Both the position numbers and the translations under genes were made by a program. A stretch of 64,000 nucleotides of DNA from Pseudomonas protegens. Its GTDB lineage: Bacteria; Pseudomonadota; Gammaproteobacteria; Pseudomonadales; Pseudomonadaceae. A model generated the notes under the pieces. It saw nothing but the letters and a program-made list of their open reading frames with translations, had not been told where the DNA came from and searched no databases. The DNA lies in the NCBI RefSeq assembly GCF_013407925.2, contig NZ_CP060201.1:1736001-1800000 (forward strand), read 5' to 3'. Each line of letters starts with the position of its first letter. Positions within the stretch are counted from its first letter, which is position 1. Positions 55,692 to 64,000 of this stretch are shown in pieces.

Positions 55692-55810
55692 GTACGGGGG
55701 CTCCTAGAAATTGCCTGCGCTGACCATGAGCGCAATTGCACAGCATTCTAATGGCGGCGACAATATCTGTTAACTGGATTATTAAGATAAGGGTTATCGG
55801 TTATATCGAT

Positions 55811-56737
55811 ATGCGATTTACTCTCCGTCAACTGCAAGTCTTCGTCGCCGTCGCCCAGCAAGAGAGTGTTTCTCGTGCTGCGGGGCTGCTGTCCCTATCG
55901 CAATCCGCGGCGAGCACCTCAATCACCGAACTCGAACGCCAATCCAGTTGCCAGCTGTTCGACCGTGCCGGCAAGCGCCTGAGCCTCAACGCCCTGGGCA
56001 AACAGCTCTTGCCACAAGCGGTGGCGCTGCTGGACCAGGCCAAGGAGATCGAGGACCTGCTCAACGGCAAGTCCGGCTTCGGCTCGCTGTCGGTGGGCGC
56101 AACCCTGACCATTGGCAACTACCTGGCCACCCTGCTGATCGGCAGCTTCATGCAGGTGCACCCGGAGAGCCAGGTGAAGCTCCATGTGCAGAACACCGCG
56201 CATATCGTGCAACAGGTGGCCCACTACGAAATTGATCTGGGTCTAATCGAAGGCGACTGCAGCCACCCGGATATCGAGGTACAGACCTGGGTCGAGGATG
56301 AGCTGGTGGTGTTCTGCGCGCCCCAGCATCCACTGGCCAAACGCGGTCACGCCAGCATGGAGGAGTTGACTCACGAAGCCTGGATTCTCCGCGAACAGGG
56401 CTCAGGCACCCGCCTGACCTTCGACCAGGCCATGCGTCATCATCGCAGCGCGCTGAACATCCGTCTGGAACTGGAGCACACCGAGGCGATCAAGCGCGCG
56501 GTGGAGTCGGGATTGGGAATTGGCTGCATCTCCCGCCTGGCGCTGCGCGATGCGTTTCGCCGCGGCAGCCTGGTGCCGGTGGAAACGCCGGGCCTGGATC
56601 TGGCCCGGCAGTTCTACTTCATCTGGCACAAGCAGAAGTACCAGACCTCGGCCATGCGCGAATTTCTCGAACTGTGCCGTGCCTTTACCGCCGGGGTACA
56701 GCGCAGCGACGAGATCGTCCTGCCGAGCATTCCTTAG
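55811..56737 (+). CDS. finR: LysR-family regulator FinR
   Basis: A 308-residue LysR protein (MRFTLRQLQVFVAVAQQESVSRAAGLLSLSQSAASTSITELE). Its divergent place next to fpr matches FinR, which activates fpr under superoxide or NADPH-depleting conditions in P. putida and P. aeruginosa. The shared 119-nt region holds both promoters. It overlaps the convergent dgkA by 4 nt. The symbol rests on context plus sequence likeness. Confidence 0.88.
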   Translation: MRFTLRQLQVFVAVAQQESVSRAAGLLSLSQSAASTSITELERQSSCQLFDRAGKRLSLNALGKQLLPQAVALLDQAKEIEDLLNGKSGFGSLSVGATLTIGNYLATLLIGSFMQVHPESQVKLHVQNTAHIVQQVAHYEIDLGLIEGDCSHPDIEVQTWVEDELVVFCAPQHPLAKRGHASMEELTHEAWILREQGSGTRLTFDQAMRHHRSALNIRLELEHTEAIKRAVESGLGIGCISRLALRDAFRRGSLVPVETPGLDLARQFYFIWHKQKYQTSAMREFLELCRAFTAGVQRSDEIVLPSIP

Positions 56738-57096
56738 ATCAGGATCACCGCCCAGACGATAGTGATCATGCTCAAGGCGACAAACTGCGCGGCACTGCCC
56801 ATGTCCTTGGCGTTCTTGGACAGTGGGTGGCGATCCAGGGAAATGCGATCGATCGCCGCCTCAACAGCCGAATTGAGCAGCTCGACAATCAGCGCCAGCA
56901 GGCACACGGCAATCAGCAGCGCGCGCTCGACCCGGCTGACATGGAGCAGAAAGCTCAAGGGAATCAGGATCACGTTGAGCAGCACCAGTTGACGAAAGGC
57001 TGCCTCGCCGGTGAAGGCGGCGCGCAAGCCATCGAACGAATAGCCGGCGGCGTTAAGGATGCGTTTAAGACCGGTTTGACCTTTGAAAGGCGACAT
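56734..57096 (-). CDS. dgkA: Diacylglycerol kinase DgkA
   Basis: A 120-residue integral membrane kinase with three helices. The family block is ELLNSAVEAAIDRI with the catalytic Glu, followed by HPLSKNAKDMGSAAQFVAL. It recycles diacylglycerol to phosphatidic acid. It lies downstream of erdR on the same strand. Confidence 0.95.
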   Translation of the reverse strand: MSPFKGQTGLKRILNAAGYSFDGLRAAFTGEAAFRQLVLLNVILIPLSFLLHVSRVERALLIAVCLLALIVELLNSAVEAAIDRISLDRHPLSKNAKDMGSAAQFVALSMITIVWAVILI

Positions 57097-57171
57097 AAGC
57101 AGGGCAACTGAAGAAAAAGGAGTGGGGAAGCTAGTTCAACCAAAGTCAAAAAAGCGTGAACCAACGGCCGG

Positions 57172-57822
57172 TTAATGGCTGGAAATTGACTCAAGTTGTT
57201 GCAAGAGCAAAGCCGCCTGGGTGCGGGTGCGAACCCCGAGTTTGCGGAAAATTGCCGTCACGTGAGCCTTGATCGTCGCTTCCGACACACTCAGTTCATA
57301 GGCGATCTGCTTGTTCAGCAAACCTTCACAGACCATGGTCAAGACCCGGAACTGCTGGGGCGTCAGGCTGGCCAGGCCTTCGCTGGCGGCCTTGGCTTCC
57401 GCGGAAACACTGACTTCTTCAAACGCTTGCGGCGGCCACCAGACATCACCGTCCAGCACACTGCGCACCGCCTCTTGAATGACTTCCAGGGAACTGGACT
57501 TGGGAATGAAACCGCTGGCCCCAAACTCGCGGGAACGGACCATGACGGAGGCTTCTTCCTGGGCCGAGACCATCACCACCGGAATCTGCGGGTATTGCCC
57601 GCGCAACAGCACCAGGCCGGAAAAGCCGTAGGCGCCGGGCATGTTCAGATCCAGCAGGACCAGGTCCCAGTCGGCTTTTTCGGTAAGGCGGGTTTCCAGT
57701 TCGGCGATGCTCGCCACTTCCACCAGACGCACATCAGGCCCCAGGCCCAGGGTGACGGCTTGATGCAGCGCACTGCGAAACAGCGGGTGGTCATCGGCAA
57801 TCAGGATTTCGTATGTGGCCAT
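57172..57822 (-). CDS. erdR: Response regulator ErdR (NarL/LuxR type)
   Basis: A 216-residue two-component regulator. The receiver has the acidic pair ADD, phospho-Asp in LVLLDLNMPG and Lys in GFIPKSSS. The C-terminal LuxR HTH is LTPQQFRVLTMVCEGLLNKQIAYELSVSEATIKAHVTAIFRKLGVRTRTQA. It matches ErdR, which governs ethanol/acetate-linked genes in Pseudomonas. No sensor kinase is adjacent. Confidence 0.9.
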   Translation of the reverse strand: MATYEILIADDHPLFRSALHQAVTLGLGPDVRLVEVASIAELETRLTEKADWDLVLLDLNMPGAYGFSGLVLLRGQYPQIPVVMVSAQEEASVMVRSREFGASGFIPKSSSLEVIQEAVRSVLDGDVWWPPQAFEEVSVSAEAKAASEGLASLTPQQFRVLTMVCEGLLNKQIAYELSVSEATIKAHVTAIFRKLGVRTRTQAALLLQQLESISSH

Positions 57823-58060
57823 TTTTCAAATGATCCTGTTTTTCATGGCAGGACTGATGCATTCAGCCCTCATCCAGGCAACACGAGTGCTCGCCAGAGT
57901 GCGACACCCAAAGAGCACGAACACCGCGAAAAGCCTGAGCAAAACGGTGGTTCAAACAGCGCTGGCGCCCTAATCGGCGCCAAGCATGCCCAGCGCAGCC
58001 GGGGTGGTCAAGCGTGAAGCTTTGCGGCATCTTAGCCGGCTAACTAATAAGAGAGCCCTC

Positions 58061-58969
58061 ATGCGAAGCCAAGCCTTGCGTGCCGATGTCCTGATGCTGA
58101 TCACCGCCGTCATCTGGGGATCGGCGTTTGTCGCCCAAACCTCCGGCATGGATCATATTGGTCCCTTCCTTTATTCCGGACTGCGCTTCGCTCTGGGTTC
58201 ACTCTGCCTGCTACCGCTGGTCCTGCGCAGGACGGCCACCGATCGCCCTGCCGAACCACTGCTCAATCGCGGCCTGTTGCTGGGCGGCATGCTCATGGGA
58301 CTGGCCCTTGCCCTGGGGATCAACCTGCAGCAGGTCGGTCTGATGTTTACCAGCGTCACCAATGCGGGGTTCATCACTGGGCTCTACGTCATTGTAGTTC
58401 CGCTGCTGGGATTGCTGATTGGCCACAAGACCGGCCTGGGGACCTGGCTCGGCGCGGTGCTGGCCGTGGTGGGGATGTTCCTGTTGAGCGTCGGTGACGG
58501 CTTTCAGGTGGCCGCCGGCGACTGGCTGCAATTGATCGGTGCCTTTGTCTGGGGTGGGCACGTGATTCTGGTAGGTGTATTCGCCAGCCGCCACGACCCG
58601 ATTCGCCTGGCATTCCTGCAATTTGCCACCTGTTCAGTGGTGAGCCTGATCCTGGCGCTGTGCCTGGAGCCGATTCACTGGAGCGCGATTGTCGCTGCCG
58701 GTCCAGCCATTCTTTATGGCGGTGTGATTGCGGTCGGCGTCGGTTACACCCTGCAGGTGATCGCCCAAAAGGATGCGATTGCCTCCCACGCCGCGATCAT
58801 CCTCTCCCTCGAAGCCGTGTTCGCCGCCATCGCCGGGGCCTGGCTGCTGGATGAGTCGCTGCAGATGCGTGGCTATTTCGGCTGCGCCCTGATGCTCGGC
58901 GGCATGCTGGTCGCCCAGCTATGGCCGCAAAAAAACCAGACCAGCACCGCCACTACACAAAGGGCTTGA
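58061..58969 (+). CDS. EamA/DMT-family permease
   Basis: A 302-residue protein with ten membrane helices in two EamA repeats (ADVLMLITAVIWGSAFVAQTSGMDHIGPFLYSGLRFALG; second half ending ALMLGGMLVAQLW). Drug/metabolite exporter superfamily; substrate unknown. ATG 58061 follows AGAG. The 3' end overlaps the convergent tapT by 17 nt. Confidence 0.9.
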   Translation: MRSQALRADVLMLITAVIWGSAFVAQTSGMDHIGPFLYSGLRFALGSLCLLPLVLRRTATDRPAEPLLNRGLLLGGMLMGLALALGINLQQVGLMFTSVTNAGFITGLYVIVVPLLGLLIGHKTGLGTWLGAVLAVVGMFLLSVGDGFQVAAGDWLQLIGAFVWGGHVILVGVFASRHDPIRLAFLQFATCSVVSLILALCLEPIHWSAIVAAGPAILYGGVIAVGVGYTLQVIAQKDAIASHAAIILSLEAVFAAIAGAWLLDESLQMRGYFGCALMLGGMLVAQLWPQKNQTSTATTQRA

Positions 58970-59663
58970 GCCGGGAGTGCACTTCATCCAGGGGATCGAT
59001 GGCCTTCTGGAACTTCGCCGACAGGTAATGGGTGCTGAACACATCAAGGTAGGCATCCAGCACCTGACTAACCTGTTCATCCCCCGCCAGCTCCAGGCAC
59101 AACGCGGCAACCTCGGCGGTACAGAAGTGGTCGTCGCGCTTGGAGCGGCGCAGTTTGTAGCGCGAGAGCTTCTCCGACGACAGGCTCAAAACCGGCAGGT
59201 GCTCAAGATACGGGCTCTTGCGAAACATCTTGCGCGCTTCGCTCCAGGTGGCATCCAACAGAATGAACAGCGGGCGCTTGCCTTCTTGCCGCCGGACCTC
59301 ACTGACCACCCGCTCGGGGGCCACGAACTCGCCGGGGAATACGATATACGGCTGCCACTGCGGATCCGCCAGCAAGGCCAGCAACTGTGGATCGACCTCG
59401 GTACGGGACCAGTGAAACGCCCAGGTGTCGGCAATCACATCGGCGATCAACCACCCGGTATTGCTCGGCTTGAGCGGTTCCACATCGTGCATCACCAAGC
59501 ACATGGCCGATTGGGCGCTGACCGTTGGCCGCCAGGCGCATAGGCAATGACTGGGAATCACGCGGCAGCGCGGGCAGCGCTCGGCTCGTGAGCCTCGGGC
59601 GAAAAAGGGTTTGACCGCACGGGCCATACGTAGATCACGTAGGCGAGATACCGCATGGCTCAT
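58953..59663 (-). CDS. tRNA-uridine aminocarboxypropyltransferase TapT (DTW domain)
   Basis: A 236-residue DTW-domain enzyme forming acp3U47 in tRNA. The DxTW motif is LLDATWSEARKM. Zinc-type cysteines CPRCRVIPSHCLC lie near residue 30. CTAEVAALCLEL is also typical. ATG 59663 is selected; the in-frame extension to 59711 is unsupported. Confidence 0.9.
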   Translation of the reverse strand: MSHAVSRLRDLRMARAVKPFFARGSRAERCPRCRVIPSHCLCAWRPTVSAQSAMCLVMHDVEPLKPSNTGWLIADVIADTWAFHWSRTEVDPQLLALLADPQWQPYIVFPGEFVAPERVVSEVRRQEGKRPLFILLDATWSEARKMFRKSPYLEHLPVLSLSSEKLSRYKLRRSKRDDHFCTAEVAALCLELAGDEQVSQVLDAYLDVFSTHYLSAKFQKAIDPLDEVHSRLKPFV

Positions 59664-59854
59664 TGCGGGCCACACCGGAAGAGGGCAGGAATCAACACGT
59701 GAAAAACTCAAAGCGGAAAAAAGTCGGACAAGTTTATCAGAGCTATCTGTTCAAACCTGTACCGCCTTCCTGGCTCTCCCCCTATAATTCGTCGCCACTG
59801 AACGCACAGTCGAGTGACTGGTCGAAGCTTCAGTCATTGCACCAGGAGAGTTTC

Positions 59855-60280
59855 ATGTTGCGCTTTACCATTCCTACCGTCGCCCTTCTGCTGGCCTTGC
59901 CTCTGGGAGTCCAGGCTGCGTCTTTGCAAGAGTTCGAACTGAGCAAAATGCTGGAGAAGGTCGCTGCGGAAAGCAACGTCGGCACTCCCCGGGAAATCAA
60001 CGAAAACATCCTCGATCAGGGTTATACCGTTGAAGGCAAAGAGCTGATCAACCACCTCAGCGTCCAGGCCGGCCACGCCGCCCAGATGCGCGCCAATCCC
60101 AAGGCGGTCTACCTGCAACTGGGTGCCAGCGTCTGCCGCAACCCCAACTACCGCAAGCTGATGGCCAAAGGCGCAATCATGCGCTACGAATTTACCGAGA
60201 ACCGCACCAATCGCCCGGTGGCCTCGGCACGCTTCCAGGAATCGGACTGCCCCTCCCAGAACACTCCCAAGAAGAAGTAA
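59855..60280 (+). CDS. PA3611-like quorum-sensing-regulated secreted factor
   Basis: A 141-residue exported protein (signal peptide MLRFTIPTVALLLALPLGVQA). It is similar in sequence pattern to P. aeruginosa PA3611, a small virulence-linked protein under quorum control. Two Cys in the mature part (VCRN, SDCPS) could pair. Strong AGGAGAG ribosome site. Confidence 0.85.
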   Translation: MLRFTIPTVALLLALPLGVQAASLQEFELSKMLEKVAAESNVGTPREINENILDQGYTVEGKELINHLSVQAGHAAQMRANPKAVYLQLGASVCRNPNYRKLMAKGAIMRYEFTENRTNRPVASARFQESDCPSQNTPKKK

Positions 60281-60475
60281 TCAGGAGCGGGCCGCGCGTC
60301 GCTGCAAATCATCGGCGCGCAACTCCGCCACCAGGGCCTGCAGGTATCGCGAGTGCGGCTCCTCACCTGCCAGGCGCCGCCGGCACTCTTCCTCAAGGCT
60401 CACATCATGGGCCGCCGCCGCAGCTTGCAACCGCTGGTACAACCGCGGATCGATTTCCAGCACAACAGTGGTCAC
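60281..60475 (-). CDS. Small ribbon-helix-helix-like DNA-binding protein
   Basis: A 64-residue protein resembling FitA/Arc-type RHH antitoxins (TTVVLEIDPRLYQRLQAAAAAHDVSLEEECRRRLAG). It starts at GTG 60475, 6 nt after AGGAGG. No toxin (VapC/FitB-like PIN) gene is adjacent; its stop abuts the convergent PA3611-like stop. It is a lone antitoxin remnant or a small regulator. Confidence 0.7.
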   Translation of the reverse strand: MTTVVLEIDPRLYQRLQAAAAAHDVSLEEECRRRLAGEEPHSRYLQALVAELRADDLQRRAARS

Positions 60476-60916
60476 CCCTTGCCTCCTTGCCCTTGGCTGG
60501 CACGAATGAACGCCCGCGGCCCCTTCCTGGCCCCAGCGCTGTAACTTAGTAAATCAGGGACACAGCCCCCTGCCGCCGCGCCCGACCAATGGTGCACAAG
60601 CCGGTCAGTCCATCAAGAAGCGATTGCCAGCCAAGACTTTATGGGCACATGATCAAGTCATGTCCGAAGGTTTCCATCAATGCTTTGAGGACGGTTCAGG
60701 AGGCCGTCCCGGTGCGTCTTGCAGTGCCATTGTTTTCTCAATAAAGGAAAGCAGAACCTCTGTGGATATTTCGATTGCCTCCCAGCGACGGTCAGCAGCC
60801 ATCGGGTCAGGAGCGTTGCTCGCACGCTGGGCTGAGCAGGCAGCGACACAGGCAGTGTCGTGGCACATTCGAATACCTCGAGCGTGCGCAAGGTTCTGTG
60901 CAGAAGGAGAAGCTGA
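60476..60916. other. 441-nt region without a convincing gene
   Basis: Flanked by the RHH gene and the LOG gene. Frames here (for example 60624-60944 plus strand) lack codon bias and ribosome sites. Its end carries the AGAAGGAGA ribosome site of the LOG gene. Nothing else recognised. Confidence 0.5.
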
Positions 60917-62035
60917 ATGCCTTACCAATCGAATGACCTGTTAACCCGTCATTTTCAAAGCAAGGGCGCCGACCTCACGAGCCAGGTCGAAGCGCAACTC
61001 AACCAGATTGCCCCCAACAGCCCGAACATCCCTCTTTATCGCGACATGGTTCTCACTGTCCTGCGCATGGCCGAGGACGACCTCAATCGCTGGAATGCCA
61101 AGATCACCCTGCAAGCCCTGCGTGAACTGGAACATGCCTTCAGAGTCCTGGAACAGTTCAAGGGCCGGCGCAAGGTGACAGTGTTCGGCTCGGCGCGAAC
61201 CCCCAGCGAACATCCGCTGTACGCCATGGCCAAGGAACTGGGCGCTGCCCTGGCCCGCTCGGACCTGATGGTCATCACCGGCGCCGGAGGCGGCATCATG
61301 GCCGCCGCCCATGATGGCGCGGGCCTGGAGCACAGCCTGGGATTCAACATCACCCTGCCCTTCGAACAACATGCCAACCCGACTGTCGGCGGTACGGAGA
61401 ACCTGCTGTCATTCCACTTCTTCTTCACTCGCAAGCTGTTCTTCGTCAAGGAGGCCGATGCCCTGGTGCTCTGCCCCGGCGGATTCGGCACCCTGGATGA
61501 AGCACTGGAAGTCCTGACCCTGATCCAGACCGGCAAAAGCCCCTTGGTGCCGGTGGTGCTCTTGGACGTACCTGGCGGGCAATTCTGGCAAGGCGCCCTG
61601 GACTTCATCCGCAACCAGCTGGAAGCCAATCGCTACATCCTGCCCAGCGACCTGAAGCTAGTACGCCTGGTGCACAGCACCGAAGACGCCGTTAAGGAAA
61701 TCCAGCAGTTCTACGCCAACTTCCACTCCAGCCGCTGGCTGAAGCAGGAATTCGTCATTCGCATGCACCACAACCTCAATGAACAGGCACTGGCCCAGAT
61801 GCAGACGGAATTCTCCGACCTGTGCCTCAGTGGCGGGTTTCAGCAACATGCCTACCGTGGAGAGGAGCACGACGAAGCGCAGTTCAGCCATTTGACACGG
61901 CTGTCGTTCACTTTCAACGCTCGTGATAACGGCCGCCTGCGGGAACTGATCGACTTCATCAACCTGCCGCAGCACTGGGCCAGACAGCCGCCCAAGGCCC
62001 ACCAAAACGCAAGAGAAACCAGCAACGCCGACTGA
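60917..62035 (+). CDS. LOG-family/TIGR00730 Rossmann-fold nucleotide hydrolase
   Basis: A 372-residue protein with a LOG (lysine decarboxylase-like) core: VTVFGSARTPSEHPLY, ITGAGGGIMAAAHDGA and the catalytic CPGGFGTLDEALEVL. Small LOGs release cytokinin-type bases or act as nucleotide monophosphate phosphoribohydrolases. This version is longer, with an N-terminal helical part and a C-terminal extension of about 110 residues. AAGGAGA is upstream. Confidence 0.88.
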   Translation: MPYQSNDLLTRHFQSKGADLTSQVEAQLNQIAPNSPNIPLYRDMVLTVLRMAEDDLNRWNAKITLQALRELEHAFRVLEQFKGRRKVTVFGSARTPSEHPLYAMAKELGAALARSDLMVITGAGGGIMAAAHDGAGLEHSLGFNITLPFEQHANPTVGGTENLLSFHFFFTRKLFFVKEADALVLCPGGFGTLDEALEVLTLIQTGKSPLVPVVLLDVPGGQFWQGALDFIRNQLEANRYILPSDLKLVRLVHSTEDAVKEIQQFYANFHSSRWLKQEFVIRMHHNLNEQALAQMQTEFSDLCLSGGFQQHAYRGEEHDEAQFSHLTRLSFTFNARDNGRLRELIDFINLPQHWARQPPKAHQNARETSNAD

Positions 62036-62075
62036 TCAACAGCAGCGCCCGCGGCATCACGCAGCGGGTGCAGCC

Positions 62076-62543
62076 TCAGTCATCCTGCCCGCGGCCGCTC
62101 AACAGGCGGCCGATCATGTCCATGGAGTAGCCGCGATAACTCAGAAAGCGCCCTTGCTTGGCCCGTTCCCGAGCATCCGCAGGAAACTGCCCGGCAAACT
62201 TGCGCTGCCAGACGTCGCGCAATTGCGCTTGCCAATCGATGCCGCACTCACGCAATGCAAGATCGATATCACCTCGCTGCAAGCCGCGCTGACTGAGCTC
62301 TTCGCGAATACGCATCGGCCCGTAACCCGAGCGGGCACGGTAGGAAACAAAGCTTTCGAGATAACGGGATTCGGACAGCAGCCCCTCTTCCGTCAGACGG
62401 TCAAGGGCAGCTTCGATCATTTCAGGAGGGGCGCCGCGCTGACGCAGTTTACGCGTCAGCTCGACTCGACCGTGCTCGCGTCGCGCGAGCAGGTCCATTG
62501 CGGTTCGCCGCACCGCGACGAGGGTATCGAGTACGGCGGTCAT
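62076..62543 (-). CDS. recX: Regulatory protein RecX
   Basis: A 155-residue inhibitor of RecA filaments with tandem three-helix repeats ([65 protein letters not shown]). It starts 8 nt after the recA stop, in the same operon. Confidence 0.95.
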   Translation of the reverse strand: MTAVLDTLVAVRRTAMDLLARREHGRVELTRKLRQRGAPPEMIEAALDRLTEEGLLSESRYLESFVSYRARSGYGPMRIREELSQRGLQRGDIDLALRECGIDWQAQLRDVWQRKFAGQFPADARERAKQGRFLSYRGYSMDMIGRLLSGRGQDD

Positions 62544-62551
62544 TGGATCAA

Positions 62552-63604
62552 TCAGATATCAGCGTCGGCCATATCGTCTTCGGTCTCTTTGACCGGATTG
62601 GCTTTGACGTCTGGCGAGGCCGTCAGCAGCTTCTCGCGAATCTGCTTCTCAAGCGCGTTGCCGATTTCCGGGTTGTCCTGCAGGAACTTGGCCGAGTTGG
62701 CCTTGCCCTGACCGATCTTGTTGCCCTGGTAGCTGTACCAGGCACCGGACTTCTCCAGGAAACCGTGCAGCACGCCCAGATCGATGATCTCGCCGTTGAG
62801 GTAGATGCCCTTGCCGTAAAGAATCTGGAACTCGGCCTGACGGAAGGGCGGAGCCACCTTGTTCTTGACGATCTTGACTCGGGTTTCGCTGCCCACCACT
62901 TCGTCGCCTTCCTTCACCGCGCCGGTACGGCGGATGTCCAGACGGACCGAAGCGTAGAACTTCAGCGCGTTACCACCGGTGGTGGTTTCCGGGCTGCCGA
63001 ACATCACACCGATCTTCATGCGGATCTGGTTGATGAAGATCACCAGGCAGTTGGCGTTCTTGATGTTACCGGTGATTTTACGCAGTGCCTGGGACATCAG
63101 GCGGGCTTGCAGGCCCACGTGCATGTCGCCCATTTCGCCTTCGATTTCAGCCTTGGGCACCAGGGCGGCCACGGAGTCGACGATGATCACGTCAACCGCG
63201 TTGGAACGCACCAGCATGTCGGTGATTTCCAGGGCCTGCTCACCGGTATCCGGCTGGGAAACCAGCAGGTCATCAACGTTCACACCCAGCTTGCCGGCGT
63301 ATTCCGGATCCAGCGCGTGCTCGGCATCGACGAAGGCACAAGTGGCACCGGCTTTCTGCGCCTGGGCGATGACCGACAGGGTCAGGGTGGTCTTACCGGA
63401 CGACTCAGGACCGTAGATTTCAACGATACGGCCTTTTGGCAGACCGCCAATGCCCAGAGCGATGTCCAGACCCAGAGAGCCGGTAGAAATGGCCGGGATC
63501 GCCTGACGGTCATGATCGCCCATACGCATTACGGCACCCTTGCCGAATTGACGTTCGATCTGACCCAGGGCCGCAGCCAAGGCTTTCTTCTTGTTGTCGT
63601 CCAT
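62552..63604 (-). CDS. recA: Recombinase RecA
   Basis: A 350-residue RecA with Walker [10 protein letters not shown] (residues 66-74), L1/L2 DNA loops ([50 protein letters not shown]) and the acidic C-terminus [14 protein letters not shown] 63604 is preceded by GAGGA; the start at 63616 is not used. A LexA box lies about 40 nt upstream. Confidence 0.98.
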   Translation of the reverse strand: MDDNKKKALAAALGQIERQFGKGAVMRMGDHDRQAIPAISTGSLGLDIALGIGGLPKGRIVEIYGPESSGKTTLTLSVIAQAQKAGATCAFVDAEHALDPEYAGKLGVNVDDLLVSQPDTGEQALEITDMLVRSNAVDVIIVDSVAALVPKAEIEGEMGDMHVGLQARLMSQALRKITGNIKNANCLVIFINQIRMKIGVMFGSPETTTGGNALKFYASVRLDIRRTGAVKEGDEVVGSETRVKIVKNKVAPPFRQAEFQILYGKGIYLNGEIIDLGVLHGFLEKSGAWYSYQGNKIGQGKANSAKFLQDNPEIGNALEKQIREKLLTASPDVKANPVKETEDDMADADI

Positions 63605-63644
63605 TAAAGTCCTCACGTAATCAATAAGGCCTGACGGCCAACAC

Positions 63645-63660
63645 CTGTATAAGTAGCCAG
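63645..63660. promoter_or_regulatory. LexA (SOS) box upstream of recA
   Basis: CTGTATAAGTAGCCAG, i.e. CTG-N10-CAG, 41 nt before the recA start and between recA and the upstream cinA gene. It fits the Pseudomonas LexA consensus. Confidence 0.8.
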
Positions 63661-63687
63661 TATTATTCCACAGCGCTCAAGGATCGC

Positions 63688-64000
63688 CTACCCCTGATTT
63701 GCGATTTCTGCTGCGGCGTGTTGCAGCAGCCCCTCTAGCGCGGCCTTCACCGTTTGTCGGCGGACCTCATCGCGATTCCCGGGGAAGTGCCGGCACTCGC
63801 AGGTCAGCGTCTCTCCCGCACCCCAGGCCAGCCACACGGTCCCCACAGGCTTCTGTGCAGAACCGCCATCCGGCCCGGCGATACCACTGACCGCCACGGC
63901 GAAACGCGCATGGCTCTTGGCCTGCGCCCCGCGAACCATCGCCTCGACTACTTCACGACTGACCGCACCAACCGAGTCAAACAACCCGGCCGGTACATTC
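63688..64000 (-). CDS. CinA-family nicotinamide-nucleotide amidohydrolase PncC, 3' part only
   Basis: The C-terminal part of a CinA-type deamidase; the gene runs off the right end of the window, where the frame reads [25 protein letters not shown]. The family motif [27 protein letters not shown] is intact, and the protein ends AAEIANQG. It lies upstream of recA in the usual cinA-recA-recX order. Incomplete at the 5' end by the window border. Confidence 0.92.
   Translation of the reverse strand, partial: NVPAGLFDSVGAVSREVVEAMVRGAQAKSHARFAVAVSGIAGPDGGSAQKPVGTVWLAWGAGETLTCECRHFPGNRDEVRRQTVKAALEGLLQHAAAEIANQG

Noticed and set aside
60624..60944. 106-codon plus-strand frame before the LOG gene
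   Set aside because: Codon use unlike neighbours, overlaps the LOG start and has no ribosome site.
62498..63607. 369-codon plus-strand frame opposite recA
   Set aside because: Shadow of recA.

Overview
The window is chromosomal DNA from a Pseudomonas of the fluorescens lineage (P. protegens/chlororaphis-like by gene content). The species call is inference. It rests on high-GC coding sequence, REP/REPIN palindromes of the GGCTTGCC/GCCGGC type, and Pseudomonas-typical gene sets: cinA-recA-recX, fpr/finR, dgkA-erdR, a PA3611-type protein, an mprF plus AcvB/VirJ-type hydrolase pair, and a QuiP-like acylase. I see no prophage, insertion sequence, CRISPR array or rRNA. It is core genome with small accessory insertions.

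Layout. 1-3.7 kb: livHMGF, branched-chain amino acid ABC transporter. 3.7-6.3 kb: a bufferin-type operon (bufA-bufB-bufC-DoxX), a copper-handling ribosomally made peptide system, behind an ECF-like promoter. 6.4-8.0 kb: divergent LysR regulator and short SDR. 8-13.9 kb: lipoprotein, FAD oxidoreductase flanked by two near-identical 82-nt REPINs, PLP-dependent cysteine synthase-like enzyme, nhaA, glycine-zipper lipoprotein. 14-20 kb: small membrane protein, pdxH, an OmpA protein with Trp-rich repeats and a Lys/Ala/Pro tail, a serine hydrolase, an agarase-like glycosidase with a His-rich tail. 20-26.8 kb: dinG, CopD-like, Gly-rich secreted protein, a second OmpA protein, two SEC-C proteins and an LEA-2 lipoprotein. 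27.2-29.6 kb: QuiP-like acylase. 29.9-34.1 kb: aot-like basic amino acid ABC operon with an embedded aspartoacylase-family gene. 34.2-42.8 kb: dcd, cold shock protein, DUF481 protein, alkyltransferase-like protein, ampG-like permease, proS, lipoprotein, dinB. 43.1-43.5 kb: two tandem initiator tRNA-Met units. 43.8-47.7 kb: mprF and an aminoacyl-phosphatidylglycerol hydrolase. 47.9-48.4 kb: a structured RNA leader upstream of a small DUF3077 gene. 48.6-54.8 kb: kup, rimO, GNAT, an RsuA-like protein with Gln at the catalytic Asp position, DUF1456, trmO. 54.9-60.5 kb: fpr/finR, dgkA, erdR, DMT transporter, tapT, PA3611-like, a lone RHH protein. 60.9-64 kb: LOG protein, recX, recA with a LexA box, and the truncated 3' part of cinA.

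The two most interesting items are the bufferin operon and the DUF3077 leader RNA. The leader has two hairpins with the identical loop CUUGGAAA, a third CUUGGA over the Shine-Dalgarno, and mutually exclusive helices. This is the arrangement expected of an Rsm/Csr-type or switching translational control element.
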